Below, piece after piece: positions 15,011 to 23,985 of a stretch of DNA of 64,000 nucleotides (its first letter is position 1; every line of letters starts with the position of its first letter). The position numbers were made by a program, and so were the translations under genes. Location: NCBI GenBank assembly GCA_032358255.1, contig JAULBX010026940.1, positions 186,001-250,000 of the forward strand, written 5' to 3'. The DNA is from Heterotrichella gracilis. Its lineage: Eukaryota > Sar > Xanthophyceae > Tribonematales > Xanthonemataceae. Below the pieces are notes generated by a model that was given only the letters and a program-made list of their open reading frames with translations, searched no databases and was not told the origin of the DNA.

Positions 15011-17118
15011 TTTTCTTTTTTGTTGTCGTCCTTCACGTTAATACTTGTATTATCAAATTTGATAAGATCGTCAAGATCATGGTAAGCTGTTTTTTCGAAG
15101 CCCAGTTTTTTAAATTGCTGGTCCATATCTGTTCTGTTATCAAAATCTTTTGTGCGAAGCGCTAAAACACATTTTGTTTTTAAAATAGTTTTTTCTTCTG
15201 CAGACTTTTTAATAATGAAATCGGGATCAACATTTTCGTAAGCCATTAAATAAACCTTATTGCAAGTCTTATTTATTTCTTCCAATACATTTTCTGGATA
15301 CGACAAAGGAATAGAAACCGATAACTCTAATTTATTATCGTCTGCAAATTTTTTGGCTTGTTTAAGTAGCGTGATGTAATTCTCAAAAGAAGCTTCTCTG
15401 TTTTCTTTAAAGCCGGGCAGCGTGTGAGGCTCAAGATCGAGATGAATGCCTTTTACAAAAGAAAGTTTGATGTTGTTCTTTAAAGAATCTAAATAACCAC
15501 TCAGCCCTGTTTTTAAAAGCTTGTTGCTGCCTATCATTAAATGAATGTTGGACGTATAATTTTTTGAAATAAATTCTGAAACATCCTGCAAATAAATTTT
15601 ATTGATGTTGTACGAAATAAGAATAGGGTTAAACTCATTTACTTTACAGTATTCATTAATTACAGTTTGCGAATGGTTTTTAAAAGCATCGCTCCAAACA
15701 TACACAGCTTTAAACGGCGGGTTTGAAGAAGCAATATTAAGGTTGTTTAAGTTTAACGGCTTCGTGTAATCTGTAATATTAACGTTTGGCAGTTTTGTTT
15801 TTAGTGTTAACAGTATTTTATACATATCCTGTTTAAGGTCTAATAATTCAATGGCGTTGCTCCAGTAATCGTCTAAAATAAATAAGGCTGTATTCGGATT
15901 GAACTCCATGTCGTTGAGGTTGTGCTTAACGCGTTCGGTGCGTAACAACTCTAAAAACACCAAACGTTTGTGGTATAGATTTTTAAACTGTTTTAATTTA
16001 TACTGGTATTCGTAATAATAATTTAAGAGATTTATTTGGATGTCGTGGTTTATCACTTCGTCTTTATCATCGGCAATTTGCCTTTGCAACATGTAATATT
16101 CTCTTTTTTGTTTTTGATTAAAAGTTAAGGGAACGGTTAAGTTCATGCCTAAAGACATAAAGGCCCTGTTTGGAGAAAGATTATTATACACGTCATAATA
16201 ACTGTATCGCGCATAAGTGCTAAAATTAACCTCGTTAATAAATAAAGACTTTAGTTTTGCTATTTCGCTGTTTGGCCCAGCCACCGAAGTATCAACATCA
16301 GCAACATTGGCACTTTGAAAAAGTTTCGAGAGCTCGATATCTAAAATAGGAAGATCAAAATCAAATTTTTCTCTGTTCTTTAACTCTGCCTCGTTATAAT
16401 TTCTGTAAACATTATACTGCGCATTAATATCAGTAGTGTTTTGAATGGCTTTTAAATAATCGTCTTTTGTAATGTGTTTAATAGACCAGAGTTTTTCTAC
16501 CGTAACCGTTTGTTCGTTATTTAATTTCTTGCGCGAATCAAGGATGTCGATTTTTTTTGCGTTAAAGTGACGAATTAATTGTTCGGTATTTTTTGCCTGA
16601 AAAGCAAGTAAGCTGGTTGTGTATTGTTTTTTTTCTAAGGCTTCAAACTCTAATTTTAATATTTTATTTTTTGTACGGTTGTCAAAAATGCCGCCCTTTA
16701 AAATATCCCACTCAATACCAGTTACAGCCCTGCGTTTAAATACAACTATCTCCTGCGGGTCGGCAACGGGCGAATTAAAATTTTCCTGATAGTTTAATGT
16801 GTATTTTAACCCAACATCTTTTTTATTAATTATCTGTTGTAATTTGTTTAAACGCAGCAGTTGTTCTTTTTGTTGTTGTTGGCTGTTCGTGTCGCTTATT
16901 ATTTTGAAAGGTTCTGCTTTTAAGGTTAAAGTAGAATCAACAATATAATTATCAAATGTTTTTGTGTTGGATGTTTCCCAGAGAGTGGTTAAAACTTTTA
17001 TGTAGCCCGATACCAATTCATCTTTATTACTTTCCTGTGCGTTGGTAAAAAACCAGGCACTAAAAAAAAGCGCAAAAGAGTAAACAGTTCTTTTAGGAAC
17101 CCTATCCATCGAAAACAT
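15007..17118 (-). CDS. TolC-like outer-membrane channel fused to a glycosidase-like TIM-barrel domain
   Basis: The 703-residue protein starts with a signal peptide (SFALFFSAWFFTNAQ). Residues about 30-470 are long helices with TolC-style repeats (KNKILKLEFEALEKKQYTTS, RAFMSLGMNLTVPLTFNQKQK), typical of outer-membrane factors. Residues about 480-690 form a different domain with KGIHLDLEPHTLPGF near 560 and NKVYLMAYENVDPDF, the strand ends of a GH18- or PgaB-like TIM barrel. I know no common family that joins these two parts. It is the first gene of the operon and divergent from the hexapeptide gene. Channel assignment is good; the catalytic role of the second domain is inferred. Confidence 0.75.
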   Translation of the reverse strand: MFSMDRVPKRTVYSFALFFSAWFFTNAQESNKDELVSGYIKVLTTLWETSNTKTFDNYIVDSTLTLKAEPFKIISDTNSQQQQKEQLLRLNKLQQIINKKDVGLKYTLNYQENFNSPVADPQEIVVFKRRAVTGIEWDILKGGIFDNRTKNKILKLEFEALEKKQYTTSLLAFQAKNTEQLIRHFNAKKIDILDSRKKLNNEQTVTVEKLWSIKHITKDDYLKAIQNTTDINAQYNVYRNYNEAELKNREKFDFDLPILDIELSKLFQSANVADVDTSVAGPNSEIAKLKSLFINEVNFSTYARYSYYDVYNNLSPNRAFMSLGMNLTVPLTFNQKQKREYYMLQRQIADDKDEVINHDIQINLLNYYYEYQYKLKQFKNLYHKRLVFLELLRTERVKHNLNDMEFNPNTALFILDDYWSNAIELLDLKQDMYKILLTLKTKLPNVNITDYTKPLNLNNLNIASSNPPFKAVYVWSDAFKNHSQTVINEYCKVNEFNPILISYNINKIYLQDVSEFISKNYTSNIHLMIGSNKLLKTGLSGYLDSLKNNIKLSFVKGIHLDLEPHTLPGFKENREASFENYITLLKQAKKFADDNKLELSVSIPLSYPENVLEEINKTCNKVYLMAYENVDPDFIIKKSAEEKTILKTKCVLALRTKDFDNRTDMDQQFKKLGFEKTAYHDLDDLIKFDNTSINVKDDNKKEK

Positions 17119-17138
17119 ATAAATTTTAAAATAGGGAT

Positions 17139-17146
17139 TAAAGATA
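17139..17146 (-). promoter_or_regulatory. Weak -7 box for the exopolysaccharide operon
   Basis: On the minus strand TATCTTTA matches seven of eight positions of TAnnTTTG, 20 bases upstream of the first ATG of the operon. No properly spaced -33 box was seen. The 202-base divergent region holds no other recognised element. Confidence 0.3.
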
Positions 17147-17320
17147 GTCTTTTTTTCTAATTACTTATTAATCAAAAAATTATATCTATAGAAATTTTTT
17201 TACGGTATTTTACATTTAATTTTCGTCGAAAACGGCTTACTGGTCTAATTTAAAATTATTCGTGTAACAAAGATTAAAAGAAGTAGATTAAAAAAATTAA
17301 TTTTACAAAAAACACATTGC

Positions 17321-17932
17321 ATGGCTAATATATTTGAATTTAATGGATACAAACCGGTTATAGACAAAAGCGCTTTCATACATCCAAACGCAACCGTTAC
17401 AGGAAATGTAATAATAGGGAAAGACGTTTATGTTGGTCCCGGTGCCGCAATACGTGGCGATTGGGGTCAAATTATTATTGAGGATGGGTGTAACGTGCAG
17501 GAAAACTGCACCATTCATATGTTTCCGGGCACTACCGTATTATTAAAAGAAAGTGCTCACATTGGTCACGGTGCAATTATACATGGCGCCACTATTGGTA
17601 AAAACGTTTTAGTGGGCATGAATTCTGTTATAATGGATAACGTTATTGTTGGTGATGAGTGCATAATTGGCGCATTATCCTTTGTTGCAGCAGATACGAT
17701 AATTGAGAAGAGAAAAGTAGTAGTTGGCAACCCTGCAAAGCCAATAAAGGATGTAAGTGACGAGATGATAGCCTGGAAAAGCAAAGGCACAAAACTATAT
17801 CAACAGTTGCCGGCAGATTGTTATGCTACACTAAAAGAGTGTGAGCCGTTGCGCAGGATCCCCGCCTTTAGGCCGCAACAGCAGGATGAGTATAAAACCT
17901 GGCAAAAAGAAAAAACCAAAAAGTCAAAGTAA
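17321..17932 (+). CDS. PaaY-like gamma-carbonic-anhydrase/hexapeptide-repeat protein
   Basis: The 203-residue protein is a left-handed beta helix with many hexapeptide turns (VTGNVIIGKDVYVGPGAAIRGD, HIGHGAIIHGATIGKNVLVGMNS). Conserved histidines in IHMFPG and HIGHGAIIHG match the zinc ligands of gamma-class carbonic anhydrases. The C-terminal extension with KGTKLYQQLPADC and CEPL is characteristic of PaaY, a thioesterase of phenylacetate breakdown. No other paa genes are nearby, so the physiological role is open. Confidence 0.8.
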   Translation: MANIFEFNGYKPVIDKSAFIHPNATVTGNVIIGKDVYVGPGAAIRGDWGQIIIEDGCNVQENCTIHMFPGTTVLLKESAHIGHGAIIHGATIGKNVLVGMNSVIMDNVIVGDECIIGALSFVAADTIIEKRKVVVGNPAKPIKDVSDEMIAWKSKGTKLYQQLPADCYATLKECEPLRRIPAFRPQQQDEYKTWQKEKTKKSK

Positions 17933-17985
17933 TTTCTGGCGCAAGCCTTCTGTCTGCTCAGATTCCTAAAAATTGGAGGTGCATT

Positions 17986-18038
17986 AATTTCGTGAGCATT
18001 CGCATAAATTCGTAGTAATTATTCGTAAAAATTCGTAG
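17986..18038. repeat. Short ATTCGTA repeats in the upstream region of the M42 peptidase gene
   Basis: The heptamer ATTCGTA occurs exactly at 18008, 18021 and 18031, with a close variant ATTCGCA at 17998 and a further TTTCGTG at 17988. Spacing of 10-13 bases puts the copies on one helical face. The function is unknown; it may be a scattered intergenic repeat. Confidence 0.5.
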
Positions 18039-18063
18039 TTTTAAAGTTCTTTAATTATTAAAT

Positions 18064-19155
18064 ATGGCTAAAACTAAATCGATACTAAACAAAAGATCTA
18101 CAGAGTTTTTATACGAGTACTTAAACAACGCCTCGCCAACCGGTTTTGAAAGTCCGGGACAAAAGATCTGGCTAAACTACCTAAAACCATATATTGACGA
18201 TTATTTTGTAGATACCTATGGAACGGTTGTTGGTGTAATTAACCCAAAAGCAGAATATAAGGTTGTTATTGAGGCGCATGCCGATGAGATAAGTTGGTTT
18301 GTAAGTTACATTACTAAAGACGGGTTTATTTATCTAAAACGTAACGGGGGCAGTGATCACCAGATCGCACCTTCAAAGCGTGTTAATATTCATACAGACA
18401 AAGGCATTGTAAAAGCGGTTTTTGGCTGGCCTGCTATTCATGTGCGCGATGCCGCCAAAGAAGAAAGCCCAAGCTTAAAGAATATATTTTTAGATCTTGG
18501 GTGTAAATCAGACAAAGAGGTGGAAGCGCTTGGCGTGCATGTTGGTTGCGTTATTACTTATGAGGATGAGTTAATGGAATTGAACGATCGCTATTATGTT
18601 GGCCGCGCCTTAGATAACAGGATCGGTGGTTTTATGATAGCAGAGGTGGCGCGTTTATTAAAAGAGAATAAAGATAAATTGCCTTTTGGTTTGTATATTG
18701 TAAACGCTGTTCAGGAAGAAGTTGGTTTAAATGGCGCAACAATGATAGCACGCAAAATAAACCCGAATGTAGCCATCGTTACTGATGTTTGTCATGATAC
18801 ACAAACACCAATGATGAGTAAAATTGTAAGCGGCGACCTTTCTTGTGGTGCTGGGCCTGTTTTAAGTTATGCCCCTGCAGTACAAAACAATCTATTAAAA
18901 TTAATTGTTGAAGCGGCTAAGAAAAACAAGATCCCATTTCAACGCCTTGCAGCATCAAGAGCTACAGGAACAGATACCGATGCTTTTGCTTATGCAACCG
19001 ATGGAATTGCTTCTGCATTAATTTCATTACCGCTACGTTATATGCATACGACTGTTGAGAGCGTCAACAAACAAGATGTGGAAGAAGTAATAAAATTAAT
19101 TTACCACAGCGTAAAAGCAATTAAGAACAACCAGGATTTCAGATACCTAAAATAA
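18064..19155 (+). CDS. M42 family metallo-aminopeptidase
   Basis: The 363-residue protein has all M42 dinuclear-metal residues: His in EAHADEI near residue 72, Asp in RALDNRIGG near 183, the Glu pair in VQEEVGLNGA near 217, Asp in VTDVCHD and His in YMHTTVE near 328. The family consists of cytosolic tetrahedral aminopeptidases, sometimes misnamed endoglucanases. Specificity cannot be told. The next gene starts 34 bases later on the same strand. Confidence 0.93.
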   Translation: MAKTKSILNKRSTEFLYEYLNNASPTGFESPGQKIWLNYLKPYIDDYFVDTYGTVVGVINPKAEYKVVIEAHADEISWFVSYITKDGFIYLKRNGGSDHQIAPSKRVNIHTDKGIVKAVFGWPAIHVRDAAKEESPSLKNIFLDLGCKSDKEVEALGVHVGCVITYEDELMELNDRYYVGRALDNRIGGFMIAEVARLLKENKDKLPFGLYIVNAVQEEVGLNGATMIARKINPNVAIVTDVCHDTQTPMMSKIVSGDLSCGAGPVLSYAPAVQNNLLKLIVEAAKKNKIPFQRLAASRATGTDTDAFAYATDGIASALISLPLRYMHTTVESVNKQDVEEVIKLIYHSVKAIKNNQDFRYLK

Positions 19156-19189
19156 TCTCAAATCTAATTTCATAAATCTAAATTAAACA

Positions 19190-20719
19190 ATGGCCATACT
19201 AGGCTCTATCATAAAACAAGCTATTACGATCAGGGGAAGAATTCCTGCACGGAAAAATGTTTATAAGCAACAAATAAAACAACTTAATAAACTTTTAAGC
19301 AAAGCGCAATTTACTTCTTTTGGAACGCAATACGATTTTAGTGAGATCTTATTAAGCGAAAACGTAATAACGGCATTTAAAAACAAAGTTCCCATTAACG
19401 ATTACCAATCTATTTTTGAGCTATGGTGGTATCGTGCATTGCAAGGAGAGAAAGATGTTTGCTGGCCCGGGAAAATAAATTATTTTGCGTTAAGCTCTGG
19501 CACATCCGAATCGGCAAGTAAACATATTCCCGTTACAAAAGATATGATCAAGGCCATTCAAAAAGGTACCATGAAACAGATCTTGTCTACCAAACATTTT
19601 AACTTTGATGAATCGCAATACGAAACAGAAGTTTTATTTGTTGGAGGCAGCACTAATTTAAATTATAACGGCACTTATTTTAGTGGCGACTTAAGCGGGA
19701 TTACAACAGGAACACAACCGCGATGGTTTCAAAACTTTACATTACCCGGTCCCGAGATTCGTTCGCAAACCAACTGGGAAAAAAAGCTGGAGGACCTTGT
19801 TGTTAACGCAAAAAAATGGAACGTTGGTTTTATTTGCGGCGTGCCCGCATGGATCCAAATTTTATTTGAACGCATTATAAAACACTATAATGTAAAAACC
19901 ATCCACGATGTGTGGCCCAATCTTGCGGTGTTCGTACACGGAGGTGTTTCTGTACAACCGTATAAGAATAGCATCAACGCCTTATGCGCAAAAAAACTAA
20001 TTTACCTTGATACCTATATGGCCTCTGAAGGCTTTATAGCCTATCAGGAAAGACCGAACGAACAACAGGCCATGAAATTGTTGACGGACAATTCTATGTT
20101 CTTCGAGTTCATTCCGTTTAACGAAGAAAACTTTGACGGCGACGGAAACGTAAAACCAAACGCCAAAGCATTTGATATTACAGAGGTAAAATTAAATCAG
20201 GAATACGCTTTGCTAATAACAAATTGTGCCGGCGCCTGGCGTTATTTAATTGGCGATACGGTAAAATTCACAGACCTTAAACGCTGCGAAATTATTGTAA
20301 CAGGAAGAACAAAACACTTTTTGAGTTTGTGTGGCGAGCACTTAAGTGTGGATAATATGAACAAGGCAATTAAATTAACTGCCAAAGATCTTGATCTGAA
20401 TATTAATGAATATTGTGTAGTTGGCAAACCTAACAAAGGTTTATTTGCGCACCATTGGTACATTGGTACTGATAAAGAAGTAGATCAAAAACTCTTAGGG
20501 GAGAAACTAGATGATTATTTAAAACAATTAAACGATGATTACGCAACAGAGCGCAACCATGCGTTAAACGATGTGCTTATTACGCTTTTACCAAACCAGG
20601 CTTTTATAGATTTTTTAGCAAGTAAAAATAAACTAGGGGGCCAAAGTAAATTTCCGCGGGTTTTAAAAGGCAAACAATTAAATGAGTGGCTGGCCTTTTT
20701 AGAAACCTATAAAAAATAA
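19190..20719 (+). CDS. GH3-like acyl-adenylating enzyme
   Basis: The 509-residue protein belongs to the GH3 branch of the ANL superfamily, named after plant auxin-conjugating enzymes. The phosphate-binding loop reads YFALSSGTSESASKHIP near residue 103, the A-motif region is YMASEGFIAYQ near 285, and the hinge motif is VTGRTKHFLSLCGEHLS near 370. Bacteroidota homologues are common and their substrates are mostly unknown; they activate a carboxylate with ATP. Plant hormone function should not be assumed. It is followed within 4 bases by the LysE gene. Confidence 0.87.
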   Translation: MAILGSIIKQAITIRGRIPARKNVYKQQIKQLNKLLSKAQFTSFGTQYDFSEILLSENVITAFKNKVPINDYQSIFELWWYRALQGEKDVCWPGKINYFALSSGTSESASKHIPVTKDMIKAIQKGTMKQILSTKHFNFDESQYETEVLFVGGSTNLNYNGTYFSGDLSGITTGTQPRWFQNFTLPGPEIRSQTNWEKKLEDLVVNAKKWNVGFICGVPAWIQILFERIIKHYNVKTIHDVWPNLAVFVHGGVSVQPYKNSINALCAKKLIYLDTYMASEGFIAYQERPNEQQAMKLLTDNSMFFEFIPFNEENFDGDGNVKPNAKAFDITEVKLNQEYALLITNCAGAWRYLIGDTVKFTDLKRCEIIVTGRTKHFLSLCGEHLSVDNMNKAIKLTAKDLDLNINEYCVVGKPNKGLFAHHWYIGTDKEVDQKLLGEKLDDYLKQLNDDYATERNHALNDVLITLLPNQAFIDFLASKNKLGGQSKFPRVLKGKQLNEWLAFLETYKK

Positions 20720-20723
20720 TTTT

Positions 20724-21359
20724 TTGATACTTAGCCTCATATATCAAACGTTCATCATTGTTCTGTTACTTACCTTTTCGTTTGGGCCGGCTTTTTTTGC
20801 ATTGATCAACACAGGCATTCGTCATGGTTATAAAACAGGATCACTGTTAGCGGTTGGTGTAGTGTTAAGTGATTTTTTTGTGTGTATTCTTATTATTTTT
20901 TTAGTGCATTACGGTGCCACCAATTTTCTTCAGGACGAAAAGAGCCAACGCTTTATGGGTATTGTGGCAGGAATTATTTTAATAGTTTTTGGCGCGCTTC
21001 ATTTTAGAGAGCCGGTGGATAAGAAAGACTCAAACATCGAAATTAAGGCGCCTTCGGGCCAGGCAATGATCTTTAAAGGCTTTTTCCTGAACCTGTTAAA
21101 CCCGGCAGTTTGGTTACTTTGGCTGGGTAACGTTGCGGCAGTTAGTAAAACGTTATCCTCTATCATTAACATGATCGTTTATTTTAGCATTACCCTTGGC
21201 CTGGTACTTCTGGTAGAACTCGGAAAGGTTTCTGCGGCTGGAAAACTGAAACAAATATTAACGCCAAAAACTATGCATCGGGTAAATGTAATTACAGGTA
21301 GTTTATTGATAATTTTTGGGGTGGTACTTATTTACAATCATTTTTTTGATCACGCATGA
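20724..21359 (+). CDS. LysE/RhtB family exporter
   Basis: The 211-residue protein has six membrane segments and the LysE-type N-terminal pattern (FSFGPAFFALINTGIRHGYKTGS) and mid-protein FFLNLLNPAVWLLWLGN. The family exports amino acids or related small molecules. No ATG is available before the first membrane helix; TTG at 20724, 4 bases after the preceding stop, is the best start. It overlaps the next gene by an ATGA junction. Confidence 0.85.
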   Translation: MILSLIYQTFIIVLLLTFSFGPAFFALINTGIRHGYKTGSLLAVGVVLSDFFVCILIIFLVHYGATNFLQDEKSQRFMGIVAGIILIVFGALHFREPVDKKDSNIEIKAPSGQAMIFKGFFLNLLNPAVWLLWLGNVAAVSKTLSSIINMIVYFSITLGLVLLVELGKVSAAGKLKQILTPKTMHRVNVITGSLLIIFGVVLIYNHFFDHA

Positions 21360-21628
21360 CAGAAGAAGAGCTTAAAAAATTTAAGGAAAAAATTCTCGAA
21401 ACCACAACATTTCCCTCTGTGTACATGTTTAAATTTATTGTACCAAGCGAGAACCGCTCAATAGCATTAGTAGAAAATCTTTTCGATCCCGAAACAGATA
21501 TTCACACCAAGGAGAGTGGTAGCGGCAAGTACACGAGCATTACCGGTATGCAGGTAGTTGTGAATGTAGAAGAAATAATGCTGGTGTACGAAAAGGCTGC
21601 TAAAATAAAAGGAATTCTTTTTTTATAA
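21356..21628 (+). CDS. DUF493 family protein (YbeD-like)
   Basis: The 90-residue protein has the ferredoxin-like alpha-beta fold pattern of DUF493, with TFPSVYMFKFIVPS near residue 17 and SGKYTSITGMQVVVN near 57. E. coli YbeD lies next to lipoate genes, but no lipoate gene is near here. The start overlaps the LysE stop (ATGA), so the two are probably translated together. The function of the family is unclear. Confidence 0.85.
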   Translation: MTEEELKKFKEKILETTTFPSVYMFKFIVPSENRSIALVENLFDPETDIHTKESGSGKYTSITGMQVVVNVEEIMLVYEKAAKIKGILFL

Positions 21629-21636
21629 TATCTGTT

Positions 21637-22503
21637 ATGCAAACAGAGATCAGATCAAATTTACTTATTGTTAAGATCAATTCTTTTGGAGCTGAGGTTT
21701 GTTCTGTAAAAAATAATAATGGCTTAGAATTTATATGGCAGGCCGATAAGAATGTTTGGGCGCGGCACGCACCTGTTCTTTTTCCAATAGTTGGAAAACT
21801 AAAAGATAATTTTTTTATTCATGAAGGAAAAAAGTACGAGTTGCCTCAACATGGTTTTGCGCGTGATGCAGAATTTGAGTTGACAGAAAAAAAAGAAGAC
21901 TCTTGTACTTTTCAATTGATTGCGAATACAGAAACAAATAAGAAATTTCCTTTTGAATTTAAGTTTCAAATAAAGTATGCGCTAGTTGAAAATAAATTAG
22001 AAACGCAGTACAACGTAATTAATCCTTCAGGCGAAACAATTTATTTTAGTGTTGGCGCCCATCCTGGTTTTAATTGTCCCATATCCTCAAACGAAAAGTT
22101 CGAGGATCATTATTTAGAATTTGAAAGCGATTCTTTTTCTCAAACAACCTTAAATAATGGTTTACGAACGGATTTAAAACGCCCAATAAAATTAAAGGAC
22201 AAAAAACTGTTCATTACAAAAGAGCTTTTTAATAATGATGCCCTTGTGTTTGAGGGTCAGCAAATAAACTCTGTTAGTTTATGCTCTTCAGCGTCAAAGC
22301 ATAAGATAACTTTGCAATGTTATGGTTGGCCGTATTTTGGCATATGGACAAAAAAAGGAAATCGGCAATTCGTTTGTCTTGAGCCCTGGTATGGTATTGC
22401 AGATCATGAGAACCCGGCAAACCAGCTATCTAAAAAGGAAGGGATCATTCAATTGGCGCCAAACGAAGAGTTTGAAGCCAAGTTTTCTCTTATTTTTAGT
22501 TAA
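21637..22503 (+). CDS. Aldose 1-epimerase family protein (LacX-like)
   Basis: The 288-residue beta-sandwich protein has ARHAPVLFPIVGKLKDN near residue 44, YELPQHGFARDAEF near 68 with a catalytic-type His, VGAHPGFNCP near 143, and CLEPWYGIADHE near 248 with the conserved Glu. These fit the galactose-mutarotase superfamily, LacX/YeaD branch. It likely acts on hexoses or hexose-6-phosphates. The trigger-factor gene follows after a short gap. Confidence 0.88.
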   Translation: MQTEIRSNLLIVKINSFGAEVCSVKNNNGLEFIWQADKNVWARHAPVLFPIVGKLKDNFFIHEGKKYELPQHGFARDAEFELTEKKEDSCTFQLIANTETNKKFPFEFKFQIKYALVENKLETQYNVINPSGETIYFSVGAHPGFNCPISSNEKFEDHYLEFESDSFSQTTLNNGLRTDLKRPIKLKDKKLFITKELFNNDALVFEGQQINSVSLCSSASKHKITLQCYGWPYFGIWTKKGNRQFVCLEPWYGIADHENPANQLSKKEGIIQLAPNEEFEAKFSLIFS

Positions 22504-22590
22504 TTGCCTGTTTTTCAAGCGTTTTTTGCGCCTTTTTTCTATGAAAAACAAAGAAAAATCCCTATTTTCGCAGTCCAAAATTTTAGAAGA

Positions 22591-23925
22591 ATGAATATTA
22601 TTAAGAAGGATATTGATAGTTTGAATGCAGAGATCGCAATCTCTGTAACACCTGCTGATTACGAAGTAAAAGTAACAGATGCTTTGAAAAAAGCACAAAA
22701 GCAAATTTCTATGCCTGGTTTCAGACCGGGTAAAGTACCGGTAGGTTTAGTAAAAAAACAATATGGTACACAGATCTTAGTTGACGAGCTGAACAAATTG
22801 TTAGACTCAACCATATACAATTATATCCAGGAAAATAATATTGAGATCTTAGGTAACCCATTACCGAAAGAACAGGAAAAAGTTGATTTTGAAAATCAAA
22901 AAGATTTTGAATTTATTTATCAGGTTGGTTTAGCTCCTAAATTTAATATTGACCTTAACGATAAACATACTTTTACATACAAAACAGTCAAGATTGATGA
23001 TGACTTAGTTGAAAAATACGTGAAGGATGTTAAACGTAATTTCGGCAAGCCGTTAAATCCTGAAGTAGCCGGCGAAAAAGACGTTGTGTTTGTTGACATT
23101 AACGAATTAGATGCAAGTGGAAATATTAAACCGGGTGGAATTTTTAAAAGCACAAGCATTAGCTACGAGCGTTTAAAGAACGAAGACACCAAAGCAAAAA
23201 TATTAGGCGTTAAAAAAGAAGATAAATTAGTTTTAAATGTAAATGCTTTATACGATAACGCTTTGGATAAAAGCGTTTCGTTAGGTATTGATAAAGAAAC
23301 TGCAGAAACTATTGATTGTAACTTACAATTGATTGTAAAGAACATCGCGCGCTTAGAAGATGCCGAACTTAACCAGGAATTATTTGACAAAGTTTATGGC
23401 GAAGGAAAAGTTACAACGGAAGAAGAATTTAGAAATAAAATTCGTGAAGAATTAGGTTTGATGTTTAATGCTGACGCTGACAAATTTTTAAGAACTGAAG
23501 TTGAAAATAATTTAGTTGAAAAAAGTAACATTCAATTACCTGACTCTTTCTTAAAACGTTGGTTAATGATGGCGAACGAAAAACCAATTACGCAAGAAGA
23601 GTTAGAAAAAGATTATCCAAACTATTCTAAATCTATGAAGTGGAAATTAATAGAGAACAAGATCATTAAGGACAACGAAATTAAAGTTGATGTTGAGGAG
23701 GCGAAAGAAGAAGCGAAAGCATTTATTAAAAGCGAATATGCTCGTTACGGACAGCAAGCTACAGAAGAGGATCTAGAAAAGATCTCAAAAGATATTTTAA
23801 GCAAAGAAAAAGAAGCACAACGTATCTTCGAAAATCTTTACAGCAAAAAAGTACTAGATCTAATCAAAGAGAAAAGTACGCTTCAAATAAAAGAAGTTAG
23901 CTACGAAGATTTCTTTAAAGCATAA
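22591..23925 (+). CDS. tig: Trigger factor, ribosome-associated chaperone
   Basis: The 444-residue protein starts at ATG 22591, which gives the standard trigger-factor N terminus. The ribosome-binding signature is MPGFRPGKVPVGLVKKQYG near residue 42. A divergent PPIase-type middle domain (about 150-240) and the helical C-terminal chaperone domain (SFLKRWLMMANEK near 320) follow. It binds nascent chains at the ribosome exit. A longer frame opening at a TTG at 22504 is not needed. A terminator lies just downstream. Confidence 0.93.
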   Translation: MNIIKKDIDSLNAEIAISVTPADYEVKVTDALKKAQKQISMPGFRPGKVPVGLVKKQYGTQILVDELNKLLDSTIYNYIQENNIEILGNPLPKEQEKVDFENQKDFEFIYQVGLAPKFNIDLNDKHTFTYKTVKIDDDLVEKYVKDVKRNFGKPLNPEVAGEKDVVFVDINELDASGNIKPGGIFKSTSISYERLKNEDTKAKILGVKKEDKLVLNVNALYDNALDKSVSLGIDKETAETIDCNLQLIVKNIARLEDAELNQELFDKVYGEGKVTTEEEFRNKIREELGLMFNADADKFLRTEVENNLVEKSNIQLPDSFLKRWLMMANEKPITQEELEKDYPNYSKSMKWKLIENKIIKDNEIKVDVEEAKEEAKAFIKSEYARYGQQATEEDLEKISKDILSKEKEAQRIFENLYSKKVLDLIKEKSTLQIKEVSYEDFFKA

Positions 23926-23940
23926 GACAAAATAAACTAA

Positions 23941-23975
23941 AAAAAAGCCGTTCTTGTTGGAACGGCTTTTTTGTT
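23941..23975. terminator. Rho-independent terminator after tig
   Basis: An 11-bp stem (AAAAGCCGTTC with GAACGGCTTTT, loop TTGTTG) followed by T's separates the convergent tig and SBBP-repeat genes. Its A/T flanks allow action in both directions. Confidence 0.9.
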
Positions 23976-23985
23976 TTTAAAAATC

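Noticed and set aside
17321-17932. A phenylacetate degradation cluster
   Set aside because: Only a PaaY-like gene is present, with no paaABCDE, paaK or paaZ nearby.
19190-20719. GH3-type gene as evidence of plant-hormone metabolism
   Set aside because: Bacteroidota commonly carry GH3-fold enzymes and nothing nearby concerns auxin or plant association.
22504-22590. N-terminal extension of trigger factor from TTG 22504
   Set aside because: The ATG at 22591 gives the normal family N terminus, and the extension would cover the likely promoter.
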